From assembly GCA_011048855.1 (NCBI GenBank), contig DSCZ01000259.1:1-8867 (forward strand): a stretch of DNA of 8,867 nt, read 5' to 3'. The stretch's first letter is position 1, and each line of letters begins with the position of its first letter. The notes under the pieces were generated by a model that was not told where the DNA came from, searched no databases, and was given only the letters and a program-made list of their open reading frames with translations. The position numbers and the translations under genes are program-made. Positions 1-6,276 of this stretch are shown one piece after another. The stretch comes from Desulfobacteraceae bacterium (GTDB lineage Bacteria; Desulfobacterota; DSM-4660; Desulfatiglandales; Desulfatiglandaceae).

Positions 1-16
1 GCTATGTAAAAAGTAG

Positions 17-124
17 CATGTCTGCCTTATCGGCGTCGGGGTCGGGATCGGTATCGGGGTCGAAAAGCCCGCCGATCAACGTCCGATACCGATGCCGATA
101 GCAACCCCGACCCCGAGGGACATG
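17..124. repeat. Imperfect inverted repeat built of degenerate NNTCGG hexamers
   Basis: The left arm (about 29-62) reads as consecutive six-base units ending in TCGG: ATCGG, CGTCGG, GGTCGG, GATCGG, TATCGG, GGTCG. The right arm (about 82-116) reads as the complementary units (CCGATAC, CGATGC, CGATAG, then CCCGAC, CCCGAG). Reverse-complementing the right arm gives GTCGGGGT...ATCGG.ATCGGTATCGG, which matches the left arm except for one extra hexamer and a few substitutions. The outer edges also pair: CATGTC at 17-22 and GACATG at 119-124. The ~20-base centre is unpaired. The element could fold into a long cruciform or hairpin and could act as a REP-like repeat, a miniature mobile element or a bidirectional transcription stop. 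Its function is unknown; the structure is read directly from the sequence. Confidence 0.7.
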
Positions 125-376
125 ATTATTTTGACTCTTTACGACGCCGTCATGATTGATGATGGTGTAAATCTTGTTTACGCCTCAAACGTCTTTCTAA
201 CCCGGTAATTGTGTATTTTCTGTACAAGCACCGTGCAGAAAAGAGTTTTATGAGCTTCAGCCAGGGAGCTGATTTTTGATATATCACTAAATTTCAACAT
301 GTTAATTTCACAACCGATCTTTTGGGCACGACCTTTGCAGCTACAATTCAGTGTGTCATCGTATTTATTGAGTCTG

Positions 377-390
377 ATCCGGCGCCGGAT
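377..390. promoter_or_regulatory. Perfect 14-bp palindrome, possible operator
   Basis: ATCCGGCGCCGGAT is a perfect self-complementary sequence about 90 bp upstream of the methyltransferase start. Its half site ATCCGG recurs in the hairpin at 407-429, which makes a protein-binding pair of sites plausible. No regulator gene is nearby, so the role is inferred. Confidence 0.4.
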
Positions 391-406
391 TGAATGTTTG
401 TTGGTT

Positions 407-429
407 TCCATCCGGAAATACCGGATGGA
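407..429. promoter_or_regulatory. 9-bp stem hairpin or dyad upstream of the methyltransferase
   Basis: TCCATCCGG (407-415) and CCGGATGGA (421-429) form a perfect 9-bp stem around the loop AAATA. It contains the same ATCCGG/CCGGAT half sites as the palindrome 17 bp upstream. It lies immediately before the AT-rich promoter-like segment and ends about 50 bp before the start codon, so it could be an operator or, if transcription begins further upstream, a leader hairpin. It has no T-tract and does not look like a terminator. Confidence 0.45.
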
Positions 430-433
430 CACT

Positions 434-462
434 TGTTAAGGAATTTATTCACATCATATAAA
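434..462 (+). promoter_or_regulatory. Possible sigma-70-type promoter for the methyltransferase gene
   Basis: TTGTTA (434-439) is followed after 17 bp by TATAAA (457-462), a fair match to -35/-10 consensus. Transcription would begin near 469, inside the ribosome binding site at 468-473, which weakens the call. The AT-rich run may instead be a leader enhancer with the true promoter upstream. Confidence 0.3.
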
Positions 463-467
463 ATAAA

Positions 468-473
468 AGGAGG
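468..473 (+). promoter_or_regulatory. Ribosome binding site that sets the methyltransferase start
   Basis: A consensus AGGAGG sits 7 nt before ATG 481. It decides against the longer open frame that begins at 394. Confidence 0.8.
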
Positions 474-480
474 ATTAAAA

Positions 481-1221
481 ATGACAATCACCGAATATGA
501 CGTCGAAATCCCGAGACACACGGATGAAATGGACCAAAACGAAGAATGGATAAAAGTAATTACTGATAAAGGTGAGAAAAAATTATTGATCCACGATTAT
601 GCAAATGTCTATAAAATCCCTGGGCTTTATGAAGAAGTTGTGTACGATAGGCTGAAGTGTTGCTCACCCGAAGTAGTTTGCGATACGCTTGAGAAGATCA
701 TGGATGAATCCGATGGTCCGCTGAATGTACTCGACTTCGGGGCTGGAAACGGCATAGTGGCCGAGCATTTGAGGGAGCGATTCGCGTGCGAAGCGGTAAT
801 CGGGCTCGATATCATCCCCGAGGCCAAGGAGGCTGCGGAGAGGGACCGCCCCGAAGTCTACGATGATTATTACGTGATGGACCTGAGTGAAATTAACGCA
901 TCGCAGGCAAGAAGGCTTGAAAACTGGAACCTCAATTCACTCGTGACGGTTGCGGCGCTCGGCTTCGGCGACATACCGGCAAAAGCTTTTGTAAACGCTT
1001 TCAACCTGGTGCAGGAAGGGGGCTGGGTGGCGTTCAATATCAAAGACCGCTTCATGTCTTCCGACGACGACACCGGATACCATGACACAATCGAGGCGAT
1101 GATCGGGGACAGCCTCGAAGTTATGCAGCGGACCCGGTATTGCCACAGGATGTCGGTGACCGGCGAGCCGCTTCATTATTATGCGATTGCAGGAAGAAAA
1201 CTAGCCGATGTCCCTACCTGA
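481..1221 (+). CDS. Class I SAM-dependent methyltransferase, substrate unknown
   Basis: The predicted protein has 246 residues and is soluble. The Rossmann-type SAM-binding signature is clear: motif I VLDFGAGNGIV at about 83-93, the acidic end of the second strand GLD at 108-110 for ribose binding, and a later strand/loop segment around GGWVAFNIKDRF (180-191). A roughly 80-residue N-terminal part precedes motif I and includes HDYANVYKIPGLYEEVVYDRLKC (38-60), an arrangement like WBSCR27/METTL27-type methyltransferases. It may form a lid or help bind substrate. ATG 481 is chosen because AGGAGG (468-473) lies 7 nt upstream. The reading frame stays open back to 394, but that extension has no Shine-Dalgarno and crosses the hairpin at 407-429. 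The next gene on the same strand begins about 127 bp later, so co-transcription is possible but not shown. The 5' half is richer in A/T than the 3' half. The methyl acceptor cannot be deduced. Confidence 0.88.
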   Translation: MTITEYDVEIPRHTDEMDQNEEWIKVITDKGEKKLLIHDYANVYKIPGLYEEVVYDRLKCCSPEVVCDTLEKIMDESDGPLNVLDFGAGNGIVAEHLRERFACEAVIGLDIIPEAKEAAERDRPEVYDDYYVMDLSEINASQARRLENWNLNSLVTVAALGFGDIPAKAFVNAFNLVQEGGWVAFNIKDRFMSSDDDTGYHDTIEAMIGDSLEVMQRTRYCHRMSVTGEPLHYYAIAGRKLADVPT

Positions 1222-1333
1222 TTCACCTCGATGAATGCTTTTTTCTTGATGCCGGCATAACTTCGCCGTACTCTTGTTGCCATCAGGTATTCCTGGACGG
1301 CCATGAGTCCTGTTTCGTCGATTTTCTTAAAAC

Positions 1334-1339
1334 AGGGGG
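1334..1339 (+). promoter_or_regulatory. Ribosome binding site favouring a TTG start at 1349
   Basis: AGGGGG directly abuts a TTG at 1340 but is 9 nt from the in-frame TTG at 1349. Normal spacing therefore favours 1349, trimming three residues from the longest frame. Confidence 0.5.
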
Positions 1340-1348
1340 TTGCCGACG

Positions 1349-2497
1349 TTGAGTTCCGTTTCCCTGGTCAGGTGCGAAAGCTACCGTTTCCCCGAGGTGA
1401 AATCGGCCGTAAAGTCGGCTGTTTCACATCTCGGGGGCATTGAAAAATTCGTCAAACCCGGCGACAGCGTGCTGTTGAAGGCTAACATGCTGTGCGCACG
1501 GGTTCCGGAGAAGCGGGTGACCACGGATCCTTCCGTGGTTCGAGCGGTTGCCGGCCTTGTACTTGATGCCGGTGGCCTGCCGTTTGTGGGCGACAGTCCC
1601 GGCATCGGGTCCTTTACCAGAGTGGCTGAAAAAAGCGGCATCGCCGATGTGGCCCGCAAAGCCGGCATCGAATGCCGTGAACTTGTCCATCCGGTATCTG
1701 CGAAGCTTCCTGAAAGAAGCCGCTTTAAACGCCTGGAGATCGCCTCTGAGGCGCTGGACGCCGACGTCATCATAAATCTCCCCAAACTGAAAACACACTG
1801 CCAGATGCTTTTGACGCTCGGGGTCAAAAACATGTATGGTGTGATTCCAGGAAAACAAAAAGTCGAATGGCACCATATGGCCGGCGTTGACCGGGAGACC
1901 TTTGCGTCGTTGCTCCTCGATATATACTCCGTGGCAAAACCCGCGTTGACGATTCTCGACGGCGTCTGGGGGATGGAAGGGCGGGGGCCGTCCAACGGAA
2001 CGCCGAGAAAATTAAATTTAATAGCTGGATCCGAAGATGCGGTGGCCCTGGATATGACGATCTGCAGGATCCTGGGGGGTCATGCAAATATGTTCCCCCT
2101 CTACCGGGCGGCTTCGGGCAGGGGCATCGGGGAGACCGATGTCTTAAAACTTTCCTTTCCCGGTGTCTCCCCCGGTGCGTTTACCGTGGATGACTTCAAA
2201 TTCCCCGAACTGGACACTTTACACATGTTCCCGGCGTCCTGGGATTGGTTCACCCGTCGTTTTCTCGTGTCCAAGCCGGTTCACCGTGCGGAGACGTGCA
2301 GCGGCTGCGGCCGGTGCGAGGAGATCTGCCCGGAACATGCGATAACACGCAACAATAATACGGTGCACTTCGACTACGACAAGTGCATCCGCTGTTATTG
2401 CTGTCAGGAAATCTGCCCGGAAGACGCGATAGATTTTAAAAAAGGGGTTGTTGTCCGACTACTGGGATGTTTGGGCGGGCGGACAAAAGATCAATAG
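1349..2497 (+). CDS. DUF362 protein with C-terminal 2x[4Fe-4S] ferredoxin domain
   Basis: The protein has about 382 residues. Residues ~30-240 match the DUF362 family, seen in the core segment PKLKTHCQMLLTLGVKNMYG (145-164) followed by an IPGK-type turn and paired His (HHM). Residues ~314-366 form a bacterial-type ferredoxin with two CxxCxxCxxxC-P motifs, at Cys 317/320/323/327 and Cys 346/349/352/356, enough for two [4Fe-4S] clusters. An extra Cys at 351 makes a CC pair in the second motif. There is no signal peptide or membrane segment, so it should be cytoplasmic. DUF362-ferredoxin proteins are common in anaerobes and are presumed redox proteins, but their reaction is not established. The start is probably TTG 1349, given the spacing from AGGGGG at 1334-1339; TTG 1340 is the alternative. 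Its stop (TAG 2495-2497) overlaps the stop of the opposing queuosine-salvage gene. Confidence 0.9.
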   Translation: MSSVSLVRCESYRFPEVKSAVKSAVSHLGGIEKFVKPGDSVLLKANMLCARVPEKRVTTDPSVVRAVAGLVLDAGGLPFVGDSPGIGSFTRVAEKSGIADVARKAGIECRELVHPVSAKLPERSRFKRLEIASEALDADVIINLPKLKTHCQMLLTLGVKNMYGVIPGKQKVEWHHMAGVDRETFASLLLDIYSVAKPALTILDGVWGMEGRGPSNGTPRKLNLIAGSEDAVALDMTICRILGGHANMFPLYRAASGRGIGETDVLKLSFPGVSPGAFTVDDFKFPELDTLHMFPASWDWFTRRFLVSKPVHRAETCSGCGRCEEICPEHAITRNNNTVHFDYDKCIRCYCCQEICPEDAIDFKKGVVVRLLGCLGGRTKDQ

Positions 2498-3453
2498 AAG
2501 ACCGTCAAAGTCCTATGATACGGTTTTTTCCGGAAGCGGTCATCCTGACCCATTGACCAGAACATCCAGTCCAGTTCGTGGGATCGAAATGCCTTTCCGC
2601 GTTGTACCAACAAGTAACGCAGCCGTTCCACCGCGGCGATTGTGGCGGCACGCAACTCGACTTCCATATCACTTCCGGCGGGGATCGGCACCATGAGATC
2701 CACGCGGGATGCCAGAGCCGGTGAATATCGCAGTATGCCTTGCTGTCGCAGCACCTGGGGTACCTTGTAGTCTGCAAAGGCGGTTAATTGATCGATGTCG
2801 CTGAATGCTCCCCAGCTTTGGCCGCCGAAGGCGCCGTAGAGATCCGCAGCCAGGATCTGGGCGCGTTTCAGGAACCATACCGTGCCTCCGCGGTAGAAAG
2901 CTTTGTCACGGAAGGATGCAAGCTTTTCGGCGAGGATGAGCGCCAGGCCGACGGCCGATCCGCATGCCTCTTTCACCAGCAGGCGGGCTTCGCCCCTGTA
3001 TTCAGCCAGAAGAAGCCCTCCGAGTTCGCGGAGGGCGGCGGCGCGTTCTTCAATCAACGGGAGCATGCCGCTTCCGCCTATAATTCGGGAGAATTCCGCC
3101 GCGTTCATGCCGCTCAGGTATTGGGCCGAGGTAAGAGGGACGCCTTTTTCCATGGCAGCCCTCAGAGCCGATGCCATTCCCACGTATCCGGATAAGAAAG
3201 AATTACCAACCCGTATCCCCCAGCGCCGTTTTCCGGGCGGCGGCCAGAAGCAGAAATTGACGGTGTCGAGTACAGTGAAATAGGCCACTGTCGCCGCGGT
3301 CCCATCGAAATAGTGGTGTTCGGCACCCCAGGGGGGGATTTCGAGCTCACCAGCGGATATCATTTCCGCCACCCGGGCGATTTCATGCTCGTCAACGGCC
3401 ACATGACCGGCCTGGGCGGCCACGCGGAGCGTGGTTTCCGGGACTTGCCACAT
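2491..3453 (-). CDS. qng1: Queuosine 5'-phosphate N-glycosylase/hydrolase (Qng1, DUF2419, queuosine salvage)
   Basis: This 320-residue protein matches the queuosine salvage family (human QNG1/C9orf64) along its length. Diagnostic blocks are HYFDGTAATVAYFTVLDTVNFCFW (47-70), LPLIEERAAALRELG (131-145), SFRDKAFY (180-187), FLKRAQILAADLYGAFGG (194-211), DIDQLTAFADYKVPQVLRQQGIL (219-241) and the C-terminal ELDWMFW. Family members hydrolyse queuosine 5'-monophosphate to queuine and ribose 5-phosphate, allowing queuine re-use in tRNA modification. The enzyme should be cytoplasmic. All blocks are intact and no domain is missing. ATG 3453 lies 7 nt after the transketolase stop with no good Shine-Dalgarno of its own, which points to translational coupling in one operon. 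Its 3' end overlaps the convergent DUF362 gene by 7 bp. The family assignment is confident; the exact substrate (nucleotide or nucleoside) in this organism is inferred. Confidence 0.92.
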   Translation of the reverse strand: MWQVPETTLRVAAQAGHVAVDEHEIARVAEMISAGELEIPPWGAEHHYFDGTAATVAYFTVLDTVNFCFWPPPGKRRWGIRVGNSFLSGYVGMASALRAAMEKGVPLTSAQYLSGMNAAEFSRIIGGSGMLPLIEERAAALRELGGLLLAEYRGEARLLVKEACGSAVGLALILAEKLASFRDKAFYRGGTVWFLKRAQILAADLYGAFGGQSWGAFSDIDQLTAFADYKVPQVLRQQGILRYSPALASRVDLMVPIPAGSDMEVELRAATIAAVERLRYLLVQRGKAFRSHELDWMFWSMGQDDRFRKKPYHRTLTVFY

Positions 3454-3460
3454 AATCAGT

Positions 3461-5455
3461 CTACAGGATGGATTTTACCGTTTCTACGACGCCTGCAGCG
3501 GTTACGCCGAAGTTGGCATAAATCTCCTTGTAAGGCGCGGATGCTCCGAAACGATCCACACTTACCGTTTTACCTTCCGCCCCCACGTATTTGTGCCATC
3601 CCTGGCTGACACCCGCCTCGACAGCCACCTTGACTTTCAAGGAGGGCGGGAGCACCGATTTACGGTAATTCTCCGGCTGGGCCTCGAACAACTCCCATGA
3701 AGGCATGCTGACAACCCTTGCAGGGATGTTTTCAGCCTCCAGCTCATCGGCCGCTTCAAGGGCGATGTGGAGTTCTGAGCCGGTGCCTATCAGCAGCGCC
3801 GCAGGGGTTCCGTTCGAAGCCTCCTTCAGCACATAAGCTCCCCGGCTGAGGTTGGATGCCTCTGCAAGTCGGCTTCTGTCCAGAGTGGGCACCCCCTGTC
3901 GTGTGAGTGCCAGAGCCACGGGCCCTTCACAGCCATCGATCGCCGTCCGCCAAGCCTCGGCTGTTTCGTTTGCATCGCAGGGTCGGATGACCGTAAGCCC
4001 CGGAATCGCCCTCAAAGAAGCCAGCTGTTCAACGGGCTGATGTGTGGGACCGTCTTCTCCAAGACCAATGCTGTCATGCGTGAAGATATAGATGATTTTC
4101 AGCCCCATTAAAGCTGCAAGCCTGATCGCCGGTCGCATGTAGTCTGAAAACACGAGGAACGTGCCGCAGTAGGGTATTATTCCGCCGTGAAGCGCTATTC
4201 CGTTTGTTATCGATCCCATTCCGTGCTCGCGTACACCAAAACGGAGGTTCCTGCCGGCGTAGTCAGGCGGCTGGAAGTCTTTTTCTCCGGATATCAATGT
4301 CTTGTTGCTCGGGGCAAGGTCCGCGGATCCGCCGACTAAATTACGGACGGACTTGGCCACGGCGTTCAAAACCTTGCCTGAAGACACCCTGGTGGCTGCA
4401 CCCTTGGCATCCGCATCGAAAACCGGTATGGCATCCTTCCAATCCGCCGGCAGCCCGCCGCTCATCCACTGTCTCCAAGTCTCCGCCGATTCCGGGTCCG
4501 CTTCCCGCCATTCTTTCACCCTGAACCGCCATTCTTCCTGCAGGCGACGGCCCCTGTCCAGGGCGGTCCGAAAATGCCCACGGACATCGTCGGGAACATG
4601 AAAAGGCCCGCCGGTCCATTCGAGTTGTTTTTTGGTGAGTTCCAGCTCTTCGGCACCGAGAGGTTCCCCATGTGCGGAGGCCAGGCCCTGTTTGTTGGGG
4701 CTGCCGAACCCGATTTGGGTGCGGACTGCGATCATGGAGGGTTTCCGGGTTTCCTGTTCCGCCGAGGAGATCGCCGACGCAATTTCTTCCAGGTCGTTTC
4801 CATCCCCGACACTCGTTACATGCCACCCGTAGGCCCTGAACCGCTCGATGCTGTCGTCTGAAAAAGTAAGCGCGGTATCTCCTTCAATCGAAATATGGTT
4901 GTCATCGTACAGATAGATGATGTTGCCCAGTTTCAGGTGGCCTGCAATGGAGGCTGCTTCGTGGCTGACTCCTTCCATCAGGTCTCCGTCACTGACGATG
5001 CCGAAGACCCGGTGATTGATTATCTCGTGGCCGGGCCGGTTGAATTCAGCCCCGAGGTAGCGGGCTGCCAGTGCCATGCCCACACCGTTCGCGAAACCCT
5101 GTCCGAGAGGTCCGGTGGTGGTTTCCACCCCCGGTGTATAACCGTATTCGGGGTGCCCGGGTGTCCGGCTTTCCCACTGTCGGAAATTCTTAAGCTCTTC
5201 GAGTGGAAGATCGTAACCGGTAAGATGGAGAAGACTGTAGAGGAGGGCGGATCCGTGCCCGGCGGAAAGGACGAACCGGTCCCTTCCGGGCCACATGGGA
5301 TCAGATGGGTTGTGTCTCAGGAAACGGGTCCATAATACGTAGGCCATCGCCGCGGCACCCATGGGCATGCCGGGATGGCCTGATCCGGCTTTTTGAACGC
5401 AGTCGGCCGAGAGAATTCTTATAGTATTTACGCATCGTTGATCCAGTGACATCAT
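3461..5455 (-). CDS. tkt: Transketolase
   Basis: This 664-residue, ThDP-dependent enzyme moves two-carbon ketol units between pentose phosphate pathway sugars (xylulose 5-phosphate with ribose 5-phosphate or erythrose 4-phosphate). Its length equals that of E. coli TktA. Expected active-site positions are present: His27 (AGSGHPG), His67 (SAGHGS), GPLGQG 115-120, the ThDP/Mg motif SDGDLMEG (155-162) with DDN (184-186), His262 (ASAHGEPLG), Arg356, Ser383, the catalytic Glu410 in FGVREHG, His460 (FTHDS), His472 (GPTHQP) and Arg519. The C-terminal domain (about 540-664) is complete. ATG 5455 is chosen because AGGAG (5462-5466) lies 6 nt upstream. The frame is open 12 codons further to 5491, but that would include the ribosome binding site. 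An immediate second ATG (5452) makes the start ambiguous by one residue. It is the first gene of a minus-strand pair with the queuosine-salvage gene. Confidence 0.97.
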   Translation of the reverse strand: MMSLDQRCVNTIRILSADCVQKAGSGHPGMPMGAAAMAYVLWTRFLRHNPSDPMWPGRDRFVLSAGHGSALLYSLLHLTGYDLPLEELKNFRQWESRTPGHPEYGYTPGVETTTGPLGQGFANGVGMALAARYLGAEFNRPGHEIINHRVFGIVSDGDLMEGVSHEAASIAGHLKLGNIIYLYDDNHISIEGDTALTFSDDSIERFRAYGWHVTSVGDGNDLEEIASAISSAEQETRKPSMIAVRTQIGFGSPNKQGLASAHGEPLGAEELELTKKQLEWTGGPFHVPDDVRGHFRTALDRGRRLQEEWRFRVKEWREADPESAETWRQWMSGGLPADWKDAIPVFDADAKGAATRVSSGKVLNAVAKSVRNLVGGSADLAPSNKTLISGEKDFQPPDYAGRNLRFGVREHGMGSITNGIALHGGIIPYCGTFLVFSDYMRPAIRLAALMGLKIIYIFTHDSIGLGEDGPTHQPVEQLASLRAIPGLTVIRPCDANETAEAWRTAIDGCEGPVALALTRQGVPTLDRSRLAEASNLSRGAYVLKEASNGTPAALLIGTGSELHIALEAADELEAENIPARVVSMPSWELFEAQPENYRKSVLPPSLKVKVAVEAGVSQGWHKYVGAEGKTVSVDRFGASAPYKEIYANFGVTAAGVVETVKSIL

Positions 5456-5518
5456 TGTCCTCTCCTTTAAAGTGAAATGTTTAAGAACCACTCCAGAGCA
5501 TGCTTCGGTCGGGGATGC

Positions 5519-5547
5519 AATATACTACCATTACGGATCCCCGTAAA
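5519..5547 (-). promoter_or_regulatory. Sigma-70-type promoter for the transketolase-queuosine salvage operon
   Basis: Read on the minus strand, TTTACG (5547-5542) is followed after exactly 17 bp by TATATT (5524-5519), matching consensus at 4/6 and 5/6 positions. Transcription would start near 5512, giving a leader of about 57 nt before ATG 5455. Confidence 0.55.
5531..5546. promoter_or_regulatory. Inverted repeat overlapping the transketolase promoter, possible operator
   Basis: TTACGGATCCCCGTAA consists of perfect 6-bp arms (TTACGG and CCGTAA) around four bases. It covers most of the -35 hexamer and part of the spacer of the predicted transketolase promoter, where a bound repressor would block RNA polymerase. 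No regulator is identified. Confidence 0.35.
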
Positions 5548-5723
5548 GGGAAGAACGAAAAGATGTTTCTCAAAGCACTTGCAATCCGGAGGTAAATCCT
5601 GTAGTTCAACTGGGAAAGAGGGGTGGCGGCATTGAATCGATTTACGTTCGGATGCCCTCTTGTTTACCGTGTTCCCAATATTTTTTGCTGTTCTATCCGA
5701 GATCAAATCTTGGAGGTTTCAGC

Positions 5724-5740
5724 TGAACAGGTTCTGTTCA
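5724..5740. promoter_or_regulatory. Perfect 7-bp dyad upstream of the flavodoxin gene
   Basis: TGAACAGGTTCTGTTCA has perfect 7-bp arms around the three bases GTT. It ends 15 bp before the flavodoxin Shine-Dalgarno (AGGAGG, 5756-5761). It could be a repressor site or a small leader hairpin that affects translation. The responsible factor cannot be named from sequence alone. Confidence 0.45.
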
Positions 5741-5766
5741 TGCGCCGATCAGGCCAGGAGGATATG

Positions 5767-6270
5767 ATGAAAGCACTGGTGACCTATTTTTCCCAGACCG
5801 GAAACACAGAGAAAGTCGCACGCGCGATATACGATGCAATCGAAACTGCGGAAAAAGATATTGTCCCAATTTCCGATGTCCGCGATGTCGCTCCTTACGA
5901 TGTGATATTCTGCGGATTCCCGGTGCAGGCCCACAACGTGCCGTCGGTGGTGGAATCCTTTATTGAAGGTTTACCGGAAGGCACCAGGTTGGCACTGTTC
6001 GGCACCCATGGATCGTTGCGGGGCGGTGAACTGGCAGTGCAGGCTTTTTACCAGGCCATAACCATCTCGCCGAAGCTCAGCATACTCGGAACATTCGGCT
6101 GCAGGGGCAAAGTCAAGCGCAGTCTGCTGGAAGCACTGATGAAAAAGTCTGAACACATGGCCTGGGCCATAGAAGCACAGGGCGCGGCCGGACACCCCGA
6201 CCGTGCCGACCTGGAGGATGCCGCCGAGTTTGCACGCACCATGATCACCAAGTCAAGGGCGCTCGGATAA
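5767..6270 (+). CDS. Flavodoxin-family FMN protein
   Basis: This 167-residue protein has the flavodoxin fold signature. The N-terminal strand KALVTYFSQTGNTEKVA carries the FMN phosphate-binding loop SQTGNTEK (9-16). The 50s loop is CGFPVQAHNVPS (49-60) and the 90s loop is FGTHGSLRGGE (78-88). It would carry one or two electrons between cytoplasmic redox partners, such as the low-potential ferredoxin-linked enzymes of anaerobes. Its length is normal for a short-chain flavodoxin and there is no membrane segment. ATG 5767 is preferred because AGGAGG (5756-5761) is 5 nt upstream; the adjacent ATG 5764 would be only 2 nt away. It is divergent from the transketolase operon and lies 80 bp upstream of the MFS gene on the same strand, with a strong hairpin between them. 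The specific partner enzyme is unknown. Confidence 0.9.
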   Translation: MKALVTYFSQTGNTEKVARAIYDAIETAEKDIVPISDVRDVAPYDVIFCGFPVQAHNVPSVVESFIEGLPEGTRLALFGTHGSLRGGELAVQAFYQAITISPKLSILGTFGCRGKVKRSLLEALMKKSEHMAWAIEAQGAAGHPDRADLEDAAEFARTMITKSRALG

Positions 6271-6276
6271 AAGCGT

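Larger units (their letters stand above)
125..480. other. AT-rich intergenic region without a convincing gene
   Basis: This stretch separates the hexamer repeat from the methyltransferase gene. An 84-codon minus-strand reading frame (432 to 178) starts at GTG, has no Shine-Dalgarno, shows no motif I recognise, and has its first codons inside a hairpin, so I do not call it a gene. The recognisable content is two dyads (377-390, 407-429), an AT-rich promoter-like segment (434-464) and the ribosome binding site at 468-473. It may be degraded sequence or a long regulatory leader. Confidence 0.6.
5456..5766. other. Divergent intergenic region between transketolase and flavodoxin genes
   Basis: These 311 bp hold control elements and no convincing gene. 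On the minus side are a promoter (5519-5547), an overlapping dyad (5531-5546) and the transketolase Shine-Dalgarno (5462-5466). On the plus side are a perfect dyad (5724-5740) and the flavodoxin Shine-Dalgarno (5756-5761). The flavodoxin frame is open back to 5623, but that stretch lacks a suitable ribosome binding site. I see no strong -35/-10 pair for the flavodoxin gene. Confidence 0.6.

Noticed and set aside
29..116. CRISPR array
   Set aside because: The units are degenerate hexamers with no spacers of uniform length and with inverted arms. No cas gene is present.
178..432. 84-codon open frame on the minus strand upstream of the methyltransferase
   Set aside because: It begins at GTG without a Shine-Dalgarno, its first codons lie in a hairpin and palindrome, and the peptide resembles no family I know. 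It may be chance or a remnant.
1249..1258. ATGCCGGCAT palindrome between the methyltransferase and DUF362 genes
   Set aside because: A perfect 10-bp palindrome is readily expected by chance, it has no T-tract, and it has no relation to a recognisable promoter.
1381..1995. Long minus-strand open frame inside the DUF362 gene (204 codons)
   Set aside because: It is antisense to a gene with clear domain evidence, and its Ser/Pro/Thr/Arg-rich composition is typical of a shadow frame in GC-rich coding DNA.
5724..5740. LexA (SOS) box
   Set aside because: The spacing and half sites (TGAACAG-N3-CTGTTCA) do not fit the common CTGT-N8-ACAG or GAAC-N4-GTTC forms, and the gene is not a DNA repair gene.
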